A stretch of 64,000 bases of DNA from Heterocephalus glaber (GCF_000247695.1 NW_004624743.1:5764136-5828135), one strand, 5' to 3'. Positions 33,066-46,176 are shown, numbered from the stretch's first letter. Notes: generated by a model from the sequence alone, not told the origin. Numbers and translations are program-made.

Positions 33066-34247
33066 TAAATACTAAAAATAACTGAACCAGAGTGTAGATC
33101 AAAATTCCTTCAGGTAAGAAACAATCAGGATCAAAGGAGGAAAAAAAGGGAGCAGGAAAAAGAAGGGGCCAGCGTGAGGGAAAGGGTGACAGAATGAATG
33201 TCAGAAAGAAGAGGGTGAAAAATACTGAGCTTGTGACAAAAAGATATGGATATATATTGAGTATAGATGGTAATAAAATGAAATTGAATTGGTTAGTAAG
33301 TTACTGTCAGATTTTCTTCAAAATATCTCTACTCCTGATATGTGCTCTTCTGTCTGTACTCTAATTTTGATTGTATTTTCTCACAATGGTGATGGTTTCA
33401 GTAGGCATCAGTGACACGTGACCTCTTGCTTGGTACAAGGTTAACTTTGCTTCAAAGATAGCATGTGGAAGCTCCTGTCTATCAAGGTCTTTCCAAAGCA
33501 TACCTTCGTGTGGAGATTTGTTTTCTACACTCCGTGGAAGATATGAGCCTCTTTTCCTGCAACGCTTACACTCCCATTTTTGCCTTGTACCTACATTCTC
33601 CTGATCCCTAAGGAACTTTTTCAGTTGCCTATTGAAAACTGCAGCAGCCTTTTGCACTGTGAAACACTGCTTGCAAACATGAGACTTTTGCTTTTTTTGT
33701 TCATCATGAAAATATTTCACCCCAAATCCAAATTCCATATGTCAGAGTTTGGATGCATTTGTGACTTCCCAAGTATTTTTTTTATACCTTACACTACAAT
33801 GTGCCTTATAGAATTTTCTAATAAGTCCTTATTTTTCCCACTCGGATAGATATTTCTAACACATAGTAGTGTTAAAGATCCAACACTACTGGTACAATCA
33901 ACTATTCATGCATATACAAGGAAATAAAGTGCACTTGAGTAAATATACTTTATAGAGGTCTAGCTGACTCCTGATTAATCAGATTCCCTTGTGCAAACAC
34001 TATAAATCAAGTTTTCTATTGACACATATTAGTGCTTGAAAAGTTAAAACTGATGACTGAAGCAGTTTTGGATTTCTCTGTCACAACAATGTAAATCTTT
34101 ATCTAAGCCTGAAAACATTTCTCTACAGGCTTAAACATAATTGAATTGACTGAAAGCATATTAGATGTAATCACCATTAAAAGTTTAATAATAGGTTATG
34201 GATGCTTTGTAGAACCATTTTATGAAAAAATTACTTTGCTGATATAT
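33066..34247. other. Unassigned DNA with purine-rich segment
   Basis: 33115-33200 is purine-rich. The remainder is ordinary AT-rich sequence except for the open frame discussed separately at 33361-33738. Confidence 0.4.
33361..33738 (-). other. Weak open-frame candidate, 125 codons, two CxxC pairs
   Basis: ATG at 33738 opens a 125-codon frame with a basic, mixed composition. It has HVCKQCF at about residues 20-26 and WECKRCRKRG at about residues 55-64, a CxxC...CxxC spacing of about 33 residues that could in principle bind zinc. A stop lies two codons upstream. I recognise no family, see no splice sites or poly(A), and chance is likely in this AT-rich DNA. It may also be a fragment of a retropseudogene. 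Confidence 0.18.
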
Positions 34248-34764
34248 TGTATCAGTTAAAGTTCTCTAGAGAACCAATTAATACAAAATATATGTATAAT
34301 TGTACAAAGGATGGATTACTTAGGTCTGACCGGTTCAGAAGTAAGAGAGTCCCCATGGCTTTCTGCAGGATCAGAGGTGAAAAATCCAAAATGGTGCTCT
34401 ACATAGGAGAGAGTTGGCTGTTCCAGTAGAAGTGGAAGGTTGAAGCCCCAGAAGCCCACTGTCATATAAGATGATGGGAAAGCCTGCATTGGGAGGCTGA
34501 AGAGTCTATCTTTGAAGGCTAAAGAAACAGGATACCAACATCCATAGGCAATGGCAAATACCAGAGCTCCTCCAAAGACCAAAGTTCCTTCTTTTCCCCT
34601 GTATTCTGTCCAAGAGATTGGCTTATTGGCTGGTGTCCCTCACATCCACCTTGGTTATTCCCCTCGGGTTGCAAGCCCACATGTCAGTCATGCACAGACA
34701 TACCCAAAAAATACTAATCTGCTAGGTGGATATTACTCAAGTTGACACAATAATTAACAATCAC
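34248..34764 (+). mobile_element. ERVL-like LTR, probable solo
   Basis: Begins TGTATCAGTTAAAGTTCTCT then AGAGAACCAATTAATAC, and ends CTCAAGTTGACACAATAATT then AACAATCACA. This opening and closing are typical of a widespread mammalian LTR group ('tgtatcagttagggttctctagagaaacagaac ... caagttgacacataaaattaaccatcaca'). About 517 bp with no internal region. Clean target duplications were not found. The subfamily is not assigned. Overlapping short frames inside are artefacts. Confidence 0.75.
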
Positions 34765-36680
34765 ATACAAACATATTTTAATATGGCAAGACTTGACGAC
34801 CTATGAGAGGTGACCCAGGCAAGGATCAGCACTGGAAATGAAGACACAAGAGTGAAAATTTCTCTGGATCGATTCTTATCCCAGCTATCTTGATTCTAGC
34901 TCTTGAGGTTTCTTCTGCCCTCTATCACTGGCATTTTGCAAAGGTTTCGGCATCAACTAATAGGATTGTAAATGCATTTCTGTTCTAGAAATGAATAACA
35001 TAAAGAGGGAATTTTAAAGATATCTATCTGATTAAAAGGAAAAGTTCTTTATATTCCACTTGTAAATGGTAGTTACAAGGACGGTAAACATCACATGATG
35101 AGTAGAGAGAAAGACAGACACAGCAGTGCAGAGAGGTACAATCAAAGCAAGAAAAAGATAACTTTGAATTCAAAGATAGAACATCCTTATTAAAATATTC
35201 ACTGTAATGTAGACATTTTCTAACTGTCCATATATTTTCTCTAAATATACAAAAAATGTTATTTTCTCAGACTCCAGTTTGTTGACACATTTCTCAGTCC
35301 CGATCTTAAGCGTGCGTGGACTCTCCGTCCAAAACCCAGACCCTTCTCCTGCATCATCACAGTTTAAGTAACAAGAAAGATTCCAACTTCTAAAGTTCAA
35401 ATTAACTACGTTCCTCACAGGAAAACCTTACCTTCCTACCAATCCAGACATTTGCCCTTAGTGGTTAGTATCTCAGCAGTTGATTTCTTTTTCTCCATAA
35501 TATATATGAAAATACATGATGATGTATTTGTCTTTCTACTTGTAATTATATATCTATTTAACTGTTAATGTTGTGATAACTTACCTGTCTCATCTATAAA
35601 AATTGTTTTGTTCATGAATGTATAGTGAACATCTAATGCAGAATGTATTATCAAGTTAGTTATACATAAGCATTAATTTAATGAAGAAAAAAGCAAATCT
35701 CATTTTATATGATATGTTACATTTGATATCACAGATGTGAAGTAGTCCCTTGTCATTTTGGGAAGAACAACAATTTAATCTATTGCAACATGCTTTAAAT
35801 GACAAAATTCCCAGTTTTTAGTGAGCAGTGTTTGCCATCTGCTCTTCCAGGACTACTCATCAAAGAATATTTGAAAACAGAAAAAAATCCCATAAAACAT
35901 CTGTTTGATTTTGCTCTTCTTCTGTTCAGTGATGATTTTCTTGGCCTTAATTCATTGTCTGCTGGCCTCATGCAGAGAACTGAGAAGAAATGCAAATGAA
36001 ATCTATTTCACCACTGCATATTTAATGAATAAAAATTATCCTTGGACATATCTGCTCAATTTTATCAAAGTTAGTTCAAAATGCCTTGTCTTATTGAACT
36101 TCACAAGTACAATAAAGAAATACATGGTATAATTGCATTGAATTTTTAGTGGAGTTTCTTATTCTATGCTGAATATTAATTATTTAATTTGTGCAATTGG
36201 GATCAGTATTAAAATTTATGATACTAATAAATACAATATTCTTTTCCATTTATCGCATTTTACCGGTAAGATACTAGAGTTTGCCTTATTATCTCATAAT
36301 TGCAAGTTAAATCAGATCAATTCATTTTTAATTTTAAACAAATTAATTGCAAAATAACCTCAGAAATATTTTTAATGCACAAGTGTTATTTTCACCCTGG
36401 AAAATAAGTTGATAGATGCAAGTTGCATTCATATTTGTATGGCTAAATGAAATTTAGTCTTAGAGGTAATGGCTCTTCTTCACATCATAAGGAGTAAATT
36501 ATTGTCATATCTACTACTGATGATGATGGCTTGAATCACTTGGTTATGGAATTCCAGAGTTCTCCATTGTAAAGTTAGAGTTTTTCCATTTGTAGTCATT
36601 AAATATTTGACAGAAAATATTTTCAGTATGTTTAGAGCTGCTTTTGTTAAATGTTCACTGTTATCATCCATTAATGGATC
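34765..36680. other. AT-rich unassigned DNA
   Basis: No gene or young repeat. The frames at 35170-35418, 35795-35999 and 35905-36132 are short, overlap on both strands, and have no motif. Confidence 0.45.
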
Positions 36681-36806
36681 TTGCCTGCAATAATTCTTTC
36701 TTTTTTTTTTTTTTGTACTAGGGGATCGAACACAGGACCTTGCACTTGCAAGGCAGTTGGAAGCACCACTGAGCTAAATCCCCGGCCCTTTGCCTGCAGT
36801 AATTCT
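36681..36806 (-). mobile_element. ID-type SINE, antisense, with 17-bp target duplication
   Basis: The minus strand gives GGGCCGGGGATTTAGCTCAGTGG at its start and GTTCGATCCCCTAGTAC at its end, then a long A tail. Flanks are TTGCCTGCAATAATTCT at 36681-36697 and TTGCCTGCAGTAATTCT at 36790-36806 (16 of 17 identical). Boxes A and B are both intact. The SINE itself is 36698-36789. Confidence 0.96.
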
Positions 36807-37639
36807 GCAGTAATTAGTACAGTGGTTTTCCAGTGATGCTTCCTATAGAGTTCGCTCCTTCTCCATCTACTAATTTAAAACTCTGCTATGAAGGAGAGAG
36901 ATCCCTTCTACACTTCTACTTATTTATAACTATATGAACTCTTGAATTTTTAATATTTGTAGTTATATAATCATATTCTATCATTCTTTATTTTGTTACT
37001 CAAACTTTGTCCACTGGGAGCTCCTTAGCTTGGTTTCTGTGCCATTTTAACACACCCACAGCTATTTATTATTGTATAACTGTATTCTCTGGTACCATTA
37101 GGTCTTCTAGGTTCATCTTTTACGTTTTCTTGCCATGGACCTGAAGTCAGCAATTTCTCCAAGGACCCCTAGATCCTTTTATTGGAAAATTATATTCATA
37201 AAGAAAAGTCTGGGAATTGGGCATCTTTTACTGCTAGAAGTTTCTCTCAGTGGACCTAGGAATACATCTGAGCCAAGTCTTCATACACATACATTAGTAA
37301 TTATCTGTGCATATACATCTATGTGTAAGCTGAAAACTCTCTCTTTCTCTCCATGTATTCTCTAGCAACTATATCATTTATAAAACATCAGCACAAACTG
37401 GCACATACTCCAACAGGCATGGTTTAGTGTACTAGTCATCATTTTATAGCTCTATTTTTCCAACAATGAGAAACTGGGTTAACATTTTGTCCAATCATGG
37501 AAGTCACTTGTTCAATTCTAAGAGAAGAACAAGTTAGTTTTCTATTTGTTAAGGCAAACCTGAGAGCTACTGCATTTATCAACTAGAATTATGTTGTATT
37601 TCTAACAGAAAAGAGTGAAATATTTCATTGTATTAGGAC
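36807..37639. other. Unassigned DNA
   Basis: No gene. The 76-codon plus frame at 37135-37365 has no family resemblance. Confidence 0.4.
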
Positions 37640-39640
37640 ATGAACTCCATCCAACATCGCCAGTGCTGTTTTCATTGTTTGTGTGCTGGTTTCAGCCATC
37701 CAAATAGGTATATCCAGCTATCTTGTTGAGATTATAATTTTTGTTTTTCCAGTGATTAGTGATGTGGAACAGTTTTCATATATTATTTGCCATAACTTTA
37801 TCTTCTGTCCACTGAGCCTTTTCTCAGAGTGTTTGAATTTTCAGTGCTTTATGCATTCTAAAAACAAGTCTTGGATCATATATGTAATTTGCAGATACTT
37901 TCTTTAAATGTATCTTTTATCCTTTCATTCACATTGCAGGGTCATTTTGAGATCATTTTAAACTTAATTTCAATTTTATCATTTTTCCTTTATGGATCAT
38001 GCTGTAGAGTCATATCTAAAAATCTAATTGCCAAATCATAGTCATGTGAATTGTCTACTATAATTTATCTAGAAAGACTATTTTGTGTATTTTAATGATT
38101 TTATATTTTTCATTTAAAACTATGAACATTCATTTTAACATAAGTTGTGAGGTATAAATGGGGGTAAAGGCTAATCTTATGAGCTGGCTCAAAGCCTTGT
38201 TTAAAAACCATTCATCCAATTTTGTGGGGAGTTTACTCGTGGTCTATCTACTCTATTTTAGTACTCTATTGGATCTATACTTTCACTAGTAACACATCAT
38301 CTTCAGTACTGTAGCTTGCAAGAAATTATTTATATTGAGATGGGTGAATCTTCCAAGTTAGTATTGTAGTTCCTAAATCATTTTGTCTACTAAATTTGCT
38401 TTGTCTTTTCATACATGTTTTAGAACACGCTTTTATATATCCATAAAAATTTGGCTGGACTCCACATTGCAATTGCACTAAATCTACAAATGAAATCAGG
38501 AAAGTTTATTTCATCAAAACATTGAGTCTTCTGGTCCAAAAACGTGCTGAGACCCTTCTTTTATTTGTGGCTTTGGTCCATGTTTTATACTCTTAGATGC
38601 ATAGGCTTTCGTCATGTTGGTAGGTTATTAACCTCATATTTTAATTTCATTTGGAACTATGGCAAATGATACCAGTGTTTTGCATTCCTCTAGTTTATTG
38701 CTGATAGGCAGAAAGAAAATTTGGGCTTTTATGTTGATTTAGTATCCTTAGAGTTAAGAAATTCACATAATTATAGAAAAATTCCATTTTCATTTTTTTA
38801 CATAGGAAACATTTTATCTTTTTTTCCCTTAAATTCTTTTATTGGTACATTTTAGGTATACAATACATTTACATTTATCATTGGGTGCTTGTACCTGTAC
38901 ATGATGGATCTTGGTTCTTATTTTTTCCCGTTTCCTGGGCTCTCTCCACCCCCTCCACCCTTCCCTATGGAAGCATTTTATCTTTTAATAACATGTTTCC
39001 CATCAGCTTTCATTTCCATTCATGATGATGTTCATTTATTTAATTTGGTTTTCACCGTGACTGGCACACCCACATAATGGTGGAGGTGAATCAAGCAAAT
39101 GAGCTCTTCTTTGTTTCTCATTTAGGTTTAAAGTAGGGGGGCCTTCATTAGCAAGTGCAATGTTGTCAGTAGCTTTCTGTAGACGCCCTTGCCACCTAGA
39201 GGATGTTTTCCCTTTTATTCCAATTTTATTATAGTTTATCATAAATTTATGTTGTTTCTATTCAAATGCTCTCTCTGAATCAATTTACAGCTGATTGACG
39301 TGTTTTTTTCCCTTAAGTCTATTAATATGATGAATCACATTGATTGATGTATAGATACTGACCCAATCTTAAATTGCTAGAATAAATTCCACTTCATTTT
39401 ACTGTAGTATCCTTGTTATTGATGTCTTGAATCCATTTGCTAATATTTTTGTGAAGGACATTTGCAATTATGTTTGTGAAATTGACCTGTGCATTCTTTG
39501 GGTAATATTTTCTTCTGGTATTGGCATTAGGGTCATGCCAAGTAATGCCTCTTCTTCTGTTTCCTACAAAAGGATATAAATGTAAAATATTTGTTAGAAT
39601 TCACCACTTATAATAATTGAGATTTTGGATTTTCTGTCTC
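37640..39640 (-). mobile_element. Decayed L1 LINE, 3'UTR/ORF2 region, antisense, interrupted
   Basis: Antisense landmarks include GTGGAACAGTTTTCATATATT near 37764, AATCTACAAATGAAATCAGG near 38481, TTTTGTGAAGGACATTTGCA near 39449, and GGTATTGGCATTAGGGTCATG near 39518. They run from the L1 3' side to the RT region with increasing coordinate. It is interrupted by a younger L1 stub at 38823-38968. No frame is intact. Confidence 0.75.
38805..38986 (-). mobile_element. 146-bp L1 3' stub nested in the older L1, with 18-bp target duplication
   Basis: The insert (38823-38968) reads on the minus strand as a purine-rich segment, then GATCCATCATGTACAGGTAC, then the shared 3' end CCTAAAATGTACCAATAAAAG and a short A-rich tail. 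Flanks GGAAACATTTTATCTTTT (38805-38822) and GGAAGCATTTTATCTTTT (38969-38986) match at 17 of 18 positions. It is a severely 5'-truncated retroposition event into the older L1. Confidence 0.92.
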
Positions 39641-39662
39641 CATAGCTTTAAATATGATTAAA

Positions 39663-39719
39663 TTTCTTGAACTGCCCGAAAGGTAGCTGAGATTACAGAC
39701 ATGTGCTATCATACTCAAA
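39663..39719 (-). mobile_element. B1-related fragment, antisense
   Basis: GGTAGCTGAGATTACAGACA then TGTGCTATCATACTCAAA corresponds to the antisense B1/7SL-derived phrase 'gtagctgggattacaggcatgtgctaccatgccc'. Only this part is recognisable. Confidence 0.7.
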
Positions 39720-39883
39720 TATTATTGACTTTTAACATGTCTTTTCTAAAATTGGGGATGAATACTTTGCATAGTAACATCAGCTTTCACTGGGTTTGAA
39801 ATTAAAGTCAATTTTGCTTTTTCACATTAAAATTGTGTGAGACATTTGTATAACATATTTTTCATTTTTGGAAATCTTTTGTT

Positions 39884-40055
39884 TCGTTTGTTTGTTTTTG
39901 GTACTTAAGATTGATCTAGGGCCTTATACATGTTATGTAAGTGTTCCACCACTGAGATAATCATCAACCCATTTTATTTTGGTTTTGAGACAGAATCTCA
40001 CTAAGTGCCCCAGGCTGGCCTTGTTTTTGCAGTCTTTCTGTGTCAGTCTCTCAGA
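39884..40055 (-). mobile_element. Chimeric ID-B1 (B4-like) SINE, antisense
   Basis: An antisense ID-like part (GGTACTTAAGATTGATCTAG, GGGCCTTATACATG, CACCACTGAGATAATCATC, 39900-39970) is followed by a B1-like part (TTTTGAGACAGAATCTCACT, CCCCAGGCTGGCC, 39983-40021). This head-to-tail ID/B1 fusion is typical of rodent B4-type elements. Old and diverged. Confidence 0.82.
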
Positions 40056-43000
40056 CATATTTGGTTTTGAACAATGACTTAATTATTTTAAGGCTGTGCA
40101 ATCCTTTCCAATCTTTGTGGGAATACCTATAAATAATTTTAAAAGATTATTCTGTATGCTCCCAAACTATTTCTACTTTCTCCAGTTTTACTTTTTGTTT
40201 GTTCACTTTACACTTTCTGTTTGGTTGTTTTCTTTTTCTTTATCGCTACTTTGTAAACACTCATCCTTGTTTATGAATTCCAGTCAGGGTGCTTGAGGAA
40301 AGCATTTCAGCTCATATCCTAGATTATTCCCCCAGTAGTATCTCTCCAGAATGAGCAAGCCACCTAGAATCGTGTTGTACATATTTAAGAACAGACTTGT
40401 CTTAGCCGTGTAGTTGGAGAGATTCCGGTAGTCTGTGTGCTCCTCCTAAACCTAAATAAAGTAAGATTTAACCGGAAGCCCAAATTTTTAAGGCTGCTAT
40501 TAATCCTGTAAAAATAAATAAAATTCTTTCAAAAATTAAAAAATATATAATACACTGCAATACTTGGAGTTCTGTTTAGAAATTAAAATTTAAATATATA
40601 TAAACACTCATGATACATTTGCTTTTCCAAGAATAAAGTAGAATTCCTCAAAAATATAGGATAATCACAAAATGCTGTATAGATATTATCCAGAGAAGAA
40701 AAAAATGCCATTTCAAGTATCTTATAAGGGGTTTTGCACTTTTGTAGAACATTTTCGTCCATCAGAATTGTATATGCAACTGAGTATTCTTACTCTCTCT
40801 AAGGGTACTTAGGCACAGAAGGGAGAAACATCATCTTCTGGGTATAGTCTGAGAAAAATGGAATTCAAATAAAATTTGGAAGAATCTAAGAGCTTAATGG
40901 GTATTGTCACCCAAGTCAAATAGAAGCAAGAAACAAAATAATAGCTAAACCCATGGTAATAACCAGAGCATTACAAATATTTTTCTTCAAAGCTTTTAGA
41001 AGCTGAAGAAAATGAAGAATAAGAAGCTACCTATTCAATTTGTATTTGTCTAGAGAAGTTAAACAATGTCCAGAATTTAACAGTATCTTTTAAATTTTTT
41101 TTTTACTTATTCTAACCAGTATGTCTGTCATTGTTTTAGTAGGTAGTAGTATAGTGCTAAGTATATTCTCACTTGGGTTTTACATATCTGCCTTTAAATA
41201 TATTTTTTCTTTTATTGGTAAGATTTTAGTTTATTTTAAAAATTCAGACATTTCAGCAGGAACATGTTTTGGGAAGTGGTGAAGTTGTTAAAGTATTTTA
41301 GACAATATAAACAAAATCCTTTTGAGGTACCTGGACATTCATTTGTCCCAGTGCAATATATACAGGTTTTGCACATGACTTCTAATTTCTCAGACATATA
41401 AACACCATCAAGAATGAAAAAAAGGGAGGAGGAAGAGGAGGAGAGGAAAGAAAATTACATCAGGATAAAAATAAAAGAATGGTATCTGAAGGGTGAAAAT
41501 TCAGGTTATAAATCAAGCAAACAATCACAGCTCAAGAATAGATAATAAGTGGGAGAGGCAGTCATAGCATACCTTAAGGCAGTGAGGCTTCTAAGATGTT
41601 TTCTCTTCCATGTCTCTACTGCAGGATGAGAATGTTTCATGTTAGCAGAGCTGGAGAAGAAATAGGCACATTTCTCTGGGACACCTGTGCCCTCTGATGA
41701 ACTAGACGGGGTGTTTTATTAATGGATCCAGTAGACGTAACCTTGCTTAGAGCTTCATCACCTTCGGTCAAGAGTTGAGGTACACCTTGCCTCGAGAATT
41801 TTCAGCCAAATGGCACACATAAGAACCACAATAAAATAAAGGAACATGAAAACAAACCATAAATTTGACTAGGTCTTTTCTTAACACTTGAAAACTCAGA
41901 AATACCTAAGCACGGTATCTAGAATTCAGTGAATTAGGAAGACAGTAATGATTTGGAAAGAAGAAAGAGACCTCAGGAAATTGATTTTGAGTTGTTGGGT
42001 TTTTTTAAAGCCTACGTGTGCCCTAAATACATAAGTATGGTTTTTATTGAGAAAGCAATGGGAGGGAGTTAAATGTTCACTGGATTTTGTCTTCATACAT
42101 CTCTCTCAATACTAATGCATGTAACAGGTCGACGTGGCTCCCCAGCATTTCAGTTTATCTTTCATTGAGAACTGCTTTCCAGGGAGAGGGAGGGAAATTG
42201 GCTTGGCTTTCTAGGATTGCCTTTGTGTCTCTACCCCAGGCTGTGCTACCACGCTGAGGGCTCTTCCAGGGTCTTTCTCTGTATGTATGTTAAACATTTA
42301 ATAAAACAAAAGCTATTCTAGGATGTTTGTTTCTTCATAGCAGTAATAACAATAGCTAAAATATGATACCCTCCTATCTAATACATTCTGAGCCCTCTCT
42401 TTGCATGCCTTTTGTATCAAGCACTTGTGGGTGTGGGATAGTCCCTGTAGTTGCTTTTCAAACTATGTTCCTTTAAACAAGAAAGTGAAATCCTATTAAC
42501 TTTCCTCATTGCATCACCCTTCTGCAAAGTTCAGACACAACAGAAGAAAACAAAATATGTGCAAGCCAGTTAATGGATGAATGGATAGATGAACAAGTAA
42601 ACAAAGTTGTTACCACCTAAATAGTTTCCACAAAAATAACATGTATCTCATCTTTTTTGTAAAATAGGTATTATTATTTTCGTATCTAGAATGTAGGGCA
42701 TAATTAGTCTTTTATTGGTCATTTCTCTTTCATTTGTGTCTAAGAGCTAAATCAAGCAGAAAGCTGCATCTGAAATATAAATTCTTATCCAGTGAGCACA
42801 GAAAATGTAACATATTTTGCATTTAATGAGCAAGTAGAAGAACTGCTATGCTAGAGCCCTGATTAAATTACCTAATTCTCAGATGACTATGTTTTGCCCA
42901 CTTAACTTCTCTATGAAGCAACTATTATTTTTAGTGTTTTTTCTCTGTCCTTTAAATAAGGTTTGAAATTATTTCACACTTTCACTTGTAACTACCTAGG

Positions 43001-45234
43001 GGTGAAATGCAACAGCTATTTTTGTGGTGGTTAGAGTGGTCCCTGAAGAAATGCATCTAAATTTGCAAAGCACTTTAGTTCCTTTTGAGACTTAAATTAT
43101 TGCTCAGCAAATGTAGCATATTGCAAATGCCAATGCTGCAATAAAATAACATATTGAGAAAGATTATAGACTTGTCTATGACTACTGTTTTGTTGTTATT
43201 TTTGCTCTTTCGTTTTGCACTAACCATCTCTTGGTATTAAATTTAAAACTTTAACACTATTTAAAAGAAAAAATAAGTAGGACAGAAAAGATTTTAAAAA
43301 TATACATTTATATTTTTAGAAGACATCCTTAATACACATAATAGAGACTAAAAGAAAATTTTCTCTATCTTTGTATGTAAATATATTTGTATATATATAT
43401 TATATATAACTAATATATATGCATATATAAAAACTTTTGTAAATCACTGATAAACAAACCATACCCACAAAAACTGAGCAGAAATGATGAACATACACTT
43501 CCAATAAATGACAGCCATGCTCAATAAGCAGATGAAATAATGTTCAACTTCATCTTCATTTTTCATTCTACAAAGAAAACCATATATTTTCTTTAAAAAG
43601 TTAAAATTGAAGAGATTGGTGGTACTACTGTCATAATGGGATGCTAGGAAACTCTAGAAATGACAAATCTATACTGATAGATGTTAATCAGTGATTTTTG
43701 GGGGAGGATGAGGAGATTTACTGGGAAGAATTTTTACGATCTTTTGTGCATGATGAAGATATTCCATATTCTGATTTGGTAATAATAGCACAGGTACATA
43801 TTTTTTAAAGGAACCTATAATAACAAAGGCTTAATGAGTGCATTTTACTGCATGTAAATTGCATGCCATTAAATTTAAATTAAATTGTGCTCATATTTTC
43901 CTAGTTGCTTAAGTGACATGCATGGCTTTCATTGCCTTCTTTCAAGATATGACTTTCCCTGTAAAGCTGGGCAGTTCTTCCTCTCACTGTTAAACTCTCA
44001 GCTACTCCATGTAGTTCCTCCAAGAAGGCCAAACCATCAGTGTGTATCTCATCAAAGTAACTGCAAACATCCATTTGGAATTATAAGTTACAGAGTAAGT
44101 AAATTCTCTTAAATGTTTTTATTTATTGAGGTCCAACTTGAGTTACATTTTTGTACTTTTTAAAAATATATTTTAAAATTTTATCCTGAATTTTTCTTTT
44201 TGTGTGCTTTCTGAATTTGAGATTCTACTAGCACTCCAGATTTTTCTGGAAAATAGCACAAACACATTTGTTTAAGGTTTATTTCTATTTCTGGTAGGTT
44301 TTAAAATTTCTTTACAAATTCACTATATGTGAAAAATGCTAAGAATTTTTAGGTAAAATGTCTTTACACTTTGGCATATGAACTAAAATGTTCAGTCATT
44401 GTTTTAAATTTTAAAAGCCTGAAACTTGTCCGCAATTTCAAATAGATCATTTTTATTGGCCTGTTATGAGTGAAATTAATGCAAAAAACTGTTGCTTTAA
44501 AATGAGCCATAAGGCTCTACATTTCTATTTACTTTCAGAGTGATAAATGTGAGGTTTATATTGAAATAGATTCTGTTTATTTTTTTGTATCAGAAGTATA
44601 TTTAGTTTCTTTCTTGATATTTATAATTATTTGTGATATATCAAGCAATATTTTAACCTACATATTTTTCCATTTTCACTATTTTCTTTTTCTATAGATC
44701 ATTTAACAAATAATCAAGTTCACATACTAAATTAAAATATAAATTACAGTTTCATATCTGGAAGGCAAAATTTGAAAAGATGCAGAAACAAGGATCACTT
44801 TATTATTACAGAAATTTCCACCATAATTCTTTCATCCTTAAAACCTACTTTCCAAACCTAAAAATCAGACACCAAATTTAAATGGATTGAGAATTCAAAA
44901 TATCTTTAGAAAAATGAAGAATATCTACAGTACAACTGCTCTTAAAGTATAACAAGGTCCCAGAGTATCTATAAGTGCTCTAGTTAACGTAGTATTCAGA
45001 AGATAACTCTGACATAGTACTACCTTCATAAAATAAATATGTGTAACCAAATAATCTCCTCAAATCTCTTTTGTGAAAAAAATATTTTCCAAAAAATACT
45101 TTGATATCTATCTCCTTTTAGTGTATAGCTGGCCTTCCTTTGTGTAAAATTATGGACATATAATTTTCATAAAACTAAAAGCATAGAAAAAGAATTTTCT
45201 GTATTCTATACTTGTAGGAAAGGTAAAACTGCAT
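40056..45234. other. Long AT-rich stretch without recognised genes
   Basis: Over 5 kb with no supported gene. Local features: a purine-rich tract at 41420-41450; a possible LTR-like 3' end at about 42200-42360, where AATAAAACAAAAGCTATTCT is followed by ATAGCAGTAATAACAATAGC; a weak MIR-like phrase (TTTTGTAAAATAGGTATTAT) near 42655; and a TA-rich low-complexity run at 43385-43430. The 75-codon plus frame at 43885-44112 has no motif. The rest is unassigned. Confidence 0.4.
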
Positions 45235-45614
45235 TGTTATGGGCTGAATTTTATTTTCCCACATAATATGTTCATATCCTAACCCCTGGGATTTATGAAT
45301 GGGATCTTATTTAGAAATCATGACTTTGCCAATGTAACTAAGCTGAAATGAGACCCTTCCTGTGGGATGTAATCCAGGTGCCCAGTGCCCTGTCTAAGAA
45401 GAATTGAGGACACAAAAGCAACATCCCCTGGGGGCCCATGAAGGCAGAGCTTGGACTGATTTATCAACAAACTCAAACATTTCCAAGGAAAGACCATTTC
45501 ACTACAGTCTTCAAAGACCACGTGTTGCAGTAGTTCCAGATTTCCTGGCTTCTGGAACACAGCAAATAATTTTGGTTGATCTAAGGCACTCAATATGTGA
45601 TTGGAGAAACTAAT
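45235..45614 (+). mobile_element. MLT1-type MaLR LTR, sense
   Basis: Begins TGTTATGGGCTGAATTTTAT, continues CATATCCTAACCCCTGGGAT, has AGAATTGAGGACACAAAAGC and GATTTCCTGGCTTCTGGAAC, and ends near GGAGAAACTAATGA. This is the order of the MLT1 consensus ('tgttatggactgaat ... cctaacccc ... gaggacacag ... cctccagaac ... aactaata'). It is old and diverged with no internal region. The 107-codon minus-strand frame across it is a by-product. Confidence 0.82.
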
Positions 45615-45753
45615 GAGGCCACCTTTGTTATTATGCTTCATTTAAACTTTGAAATAATCCCAAAGAAAGGCACAGACATTTCTTGAGTGAAGAAGTAGAT
45701 GTCATAGTTTTCCTGTGACTCTATGAAAAGGAAACACATCGGATTGTGTGTTA

Positions 45754-46176
45754 TGTTAGTTTCCTATAGCTATTGTAACAACTACCACAAGTACAATGGC
45801 TTATGGCAGCAGAATATTTTCTCTTATCATTTGGGAAGTCAGAGGTTCAAAGTTGAGATGGATTCAAAACCACAGTCTCCAGTTCTTGGCTACTGTGAGC
45901 AACCCTGGACTTGTGGGTCCAGTCCTTCAGTGCTTCAGTCTCTGCCATCCTGATCACATTTCCTCCTCCTCCTCTTTGGTCTATCAACTCCTCCTTGGCT
46001 TCATTTATCACTGGACAACCCAAGACAAACTGTCCCTCTCGAAATCCTTACATTATTTTCCCTAAAAGTTTTAGTGCATAGACAACATTTATTCATATTG
46101 TATAATATAATATTCACAAGTGTGGAGATGACAAAAATGGCAATACTTTTCTGAAACTAATATTTAGCCCACTACA
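45754..46176 (+). mobile_element. Second old LTR, sense (family not assigned)
   Basis: Begins TGTTAGTTTCCTATAGCTAT then TGTAACAACTACCACAAGTA, ends TATTTAGCCCACTACA. It resembles a common mammalian repeat with the form 'tgttagtttcctattgctgctgtaacaaattaccaca ... ggccattattctgcctaccaca'. It lies about 140 bp after the MLT1 LTR in the same orientation. Frames of 76 and 89 codons inside it are not genes. Confidence 0.65.
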
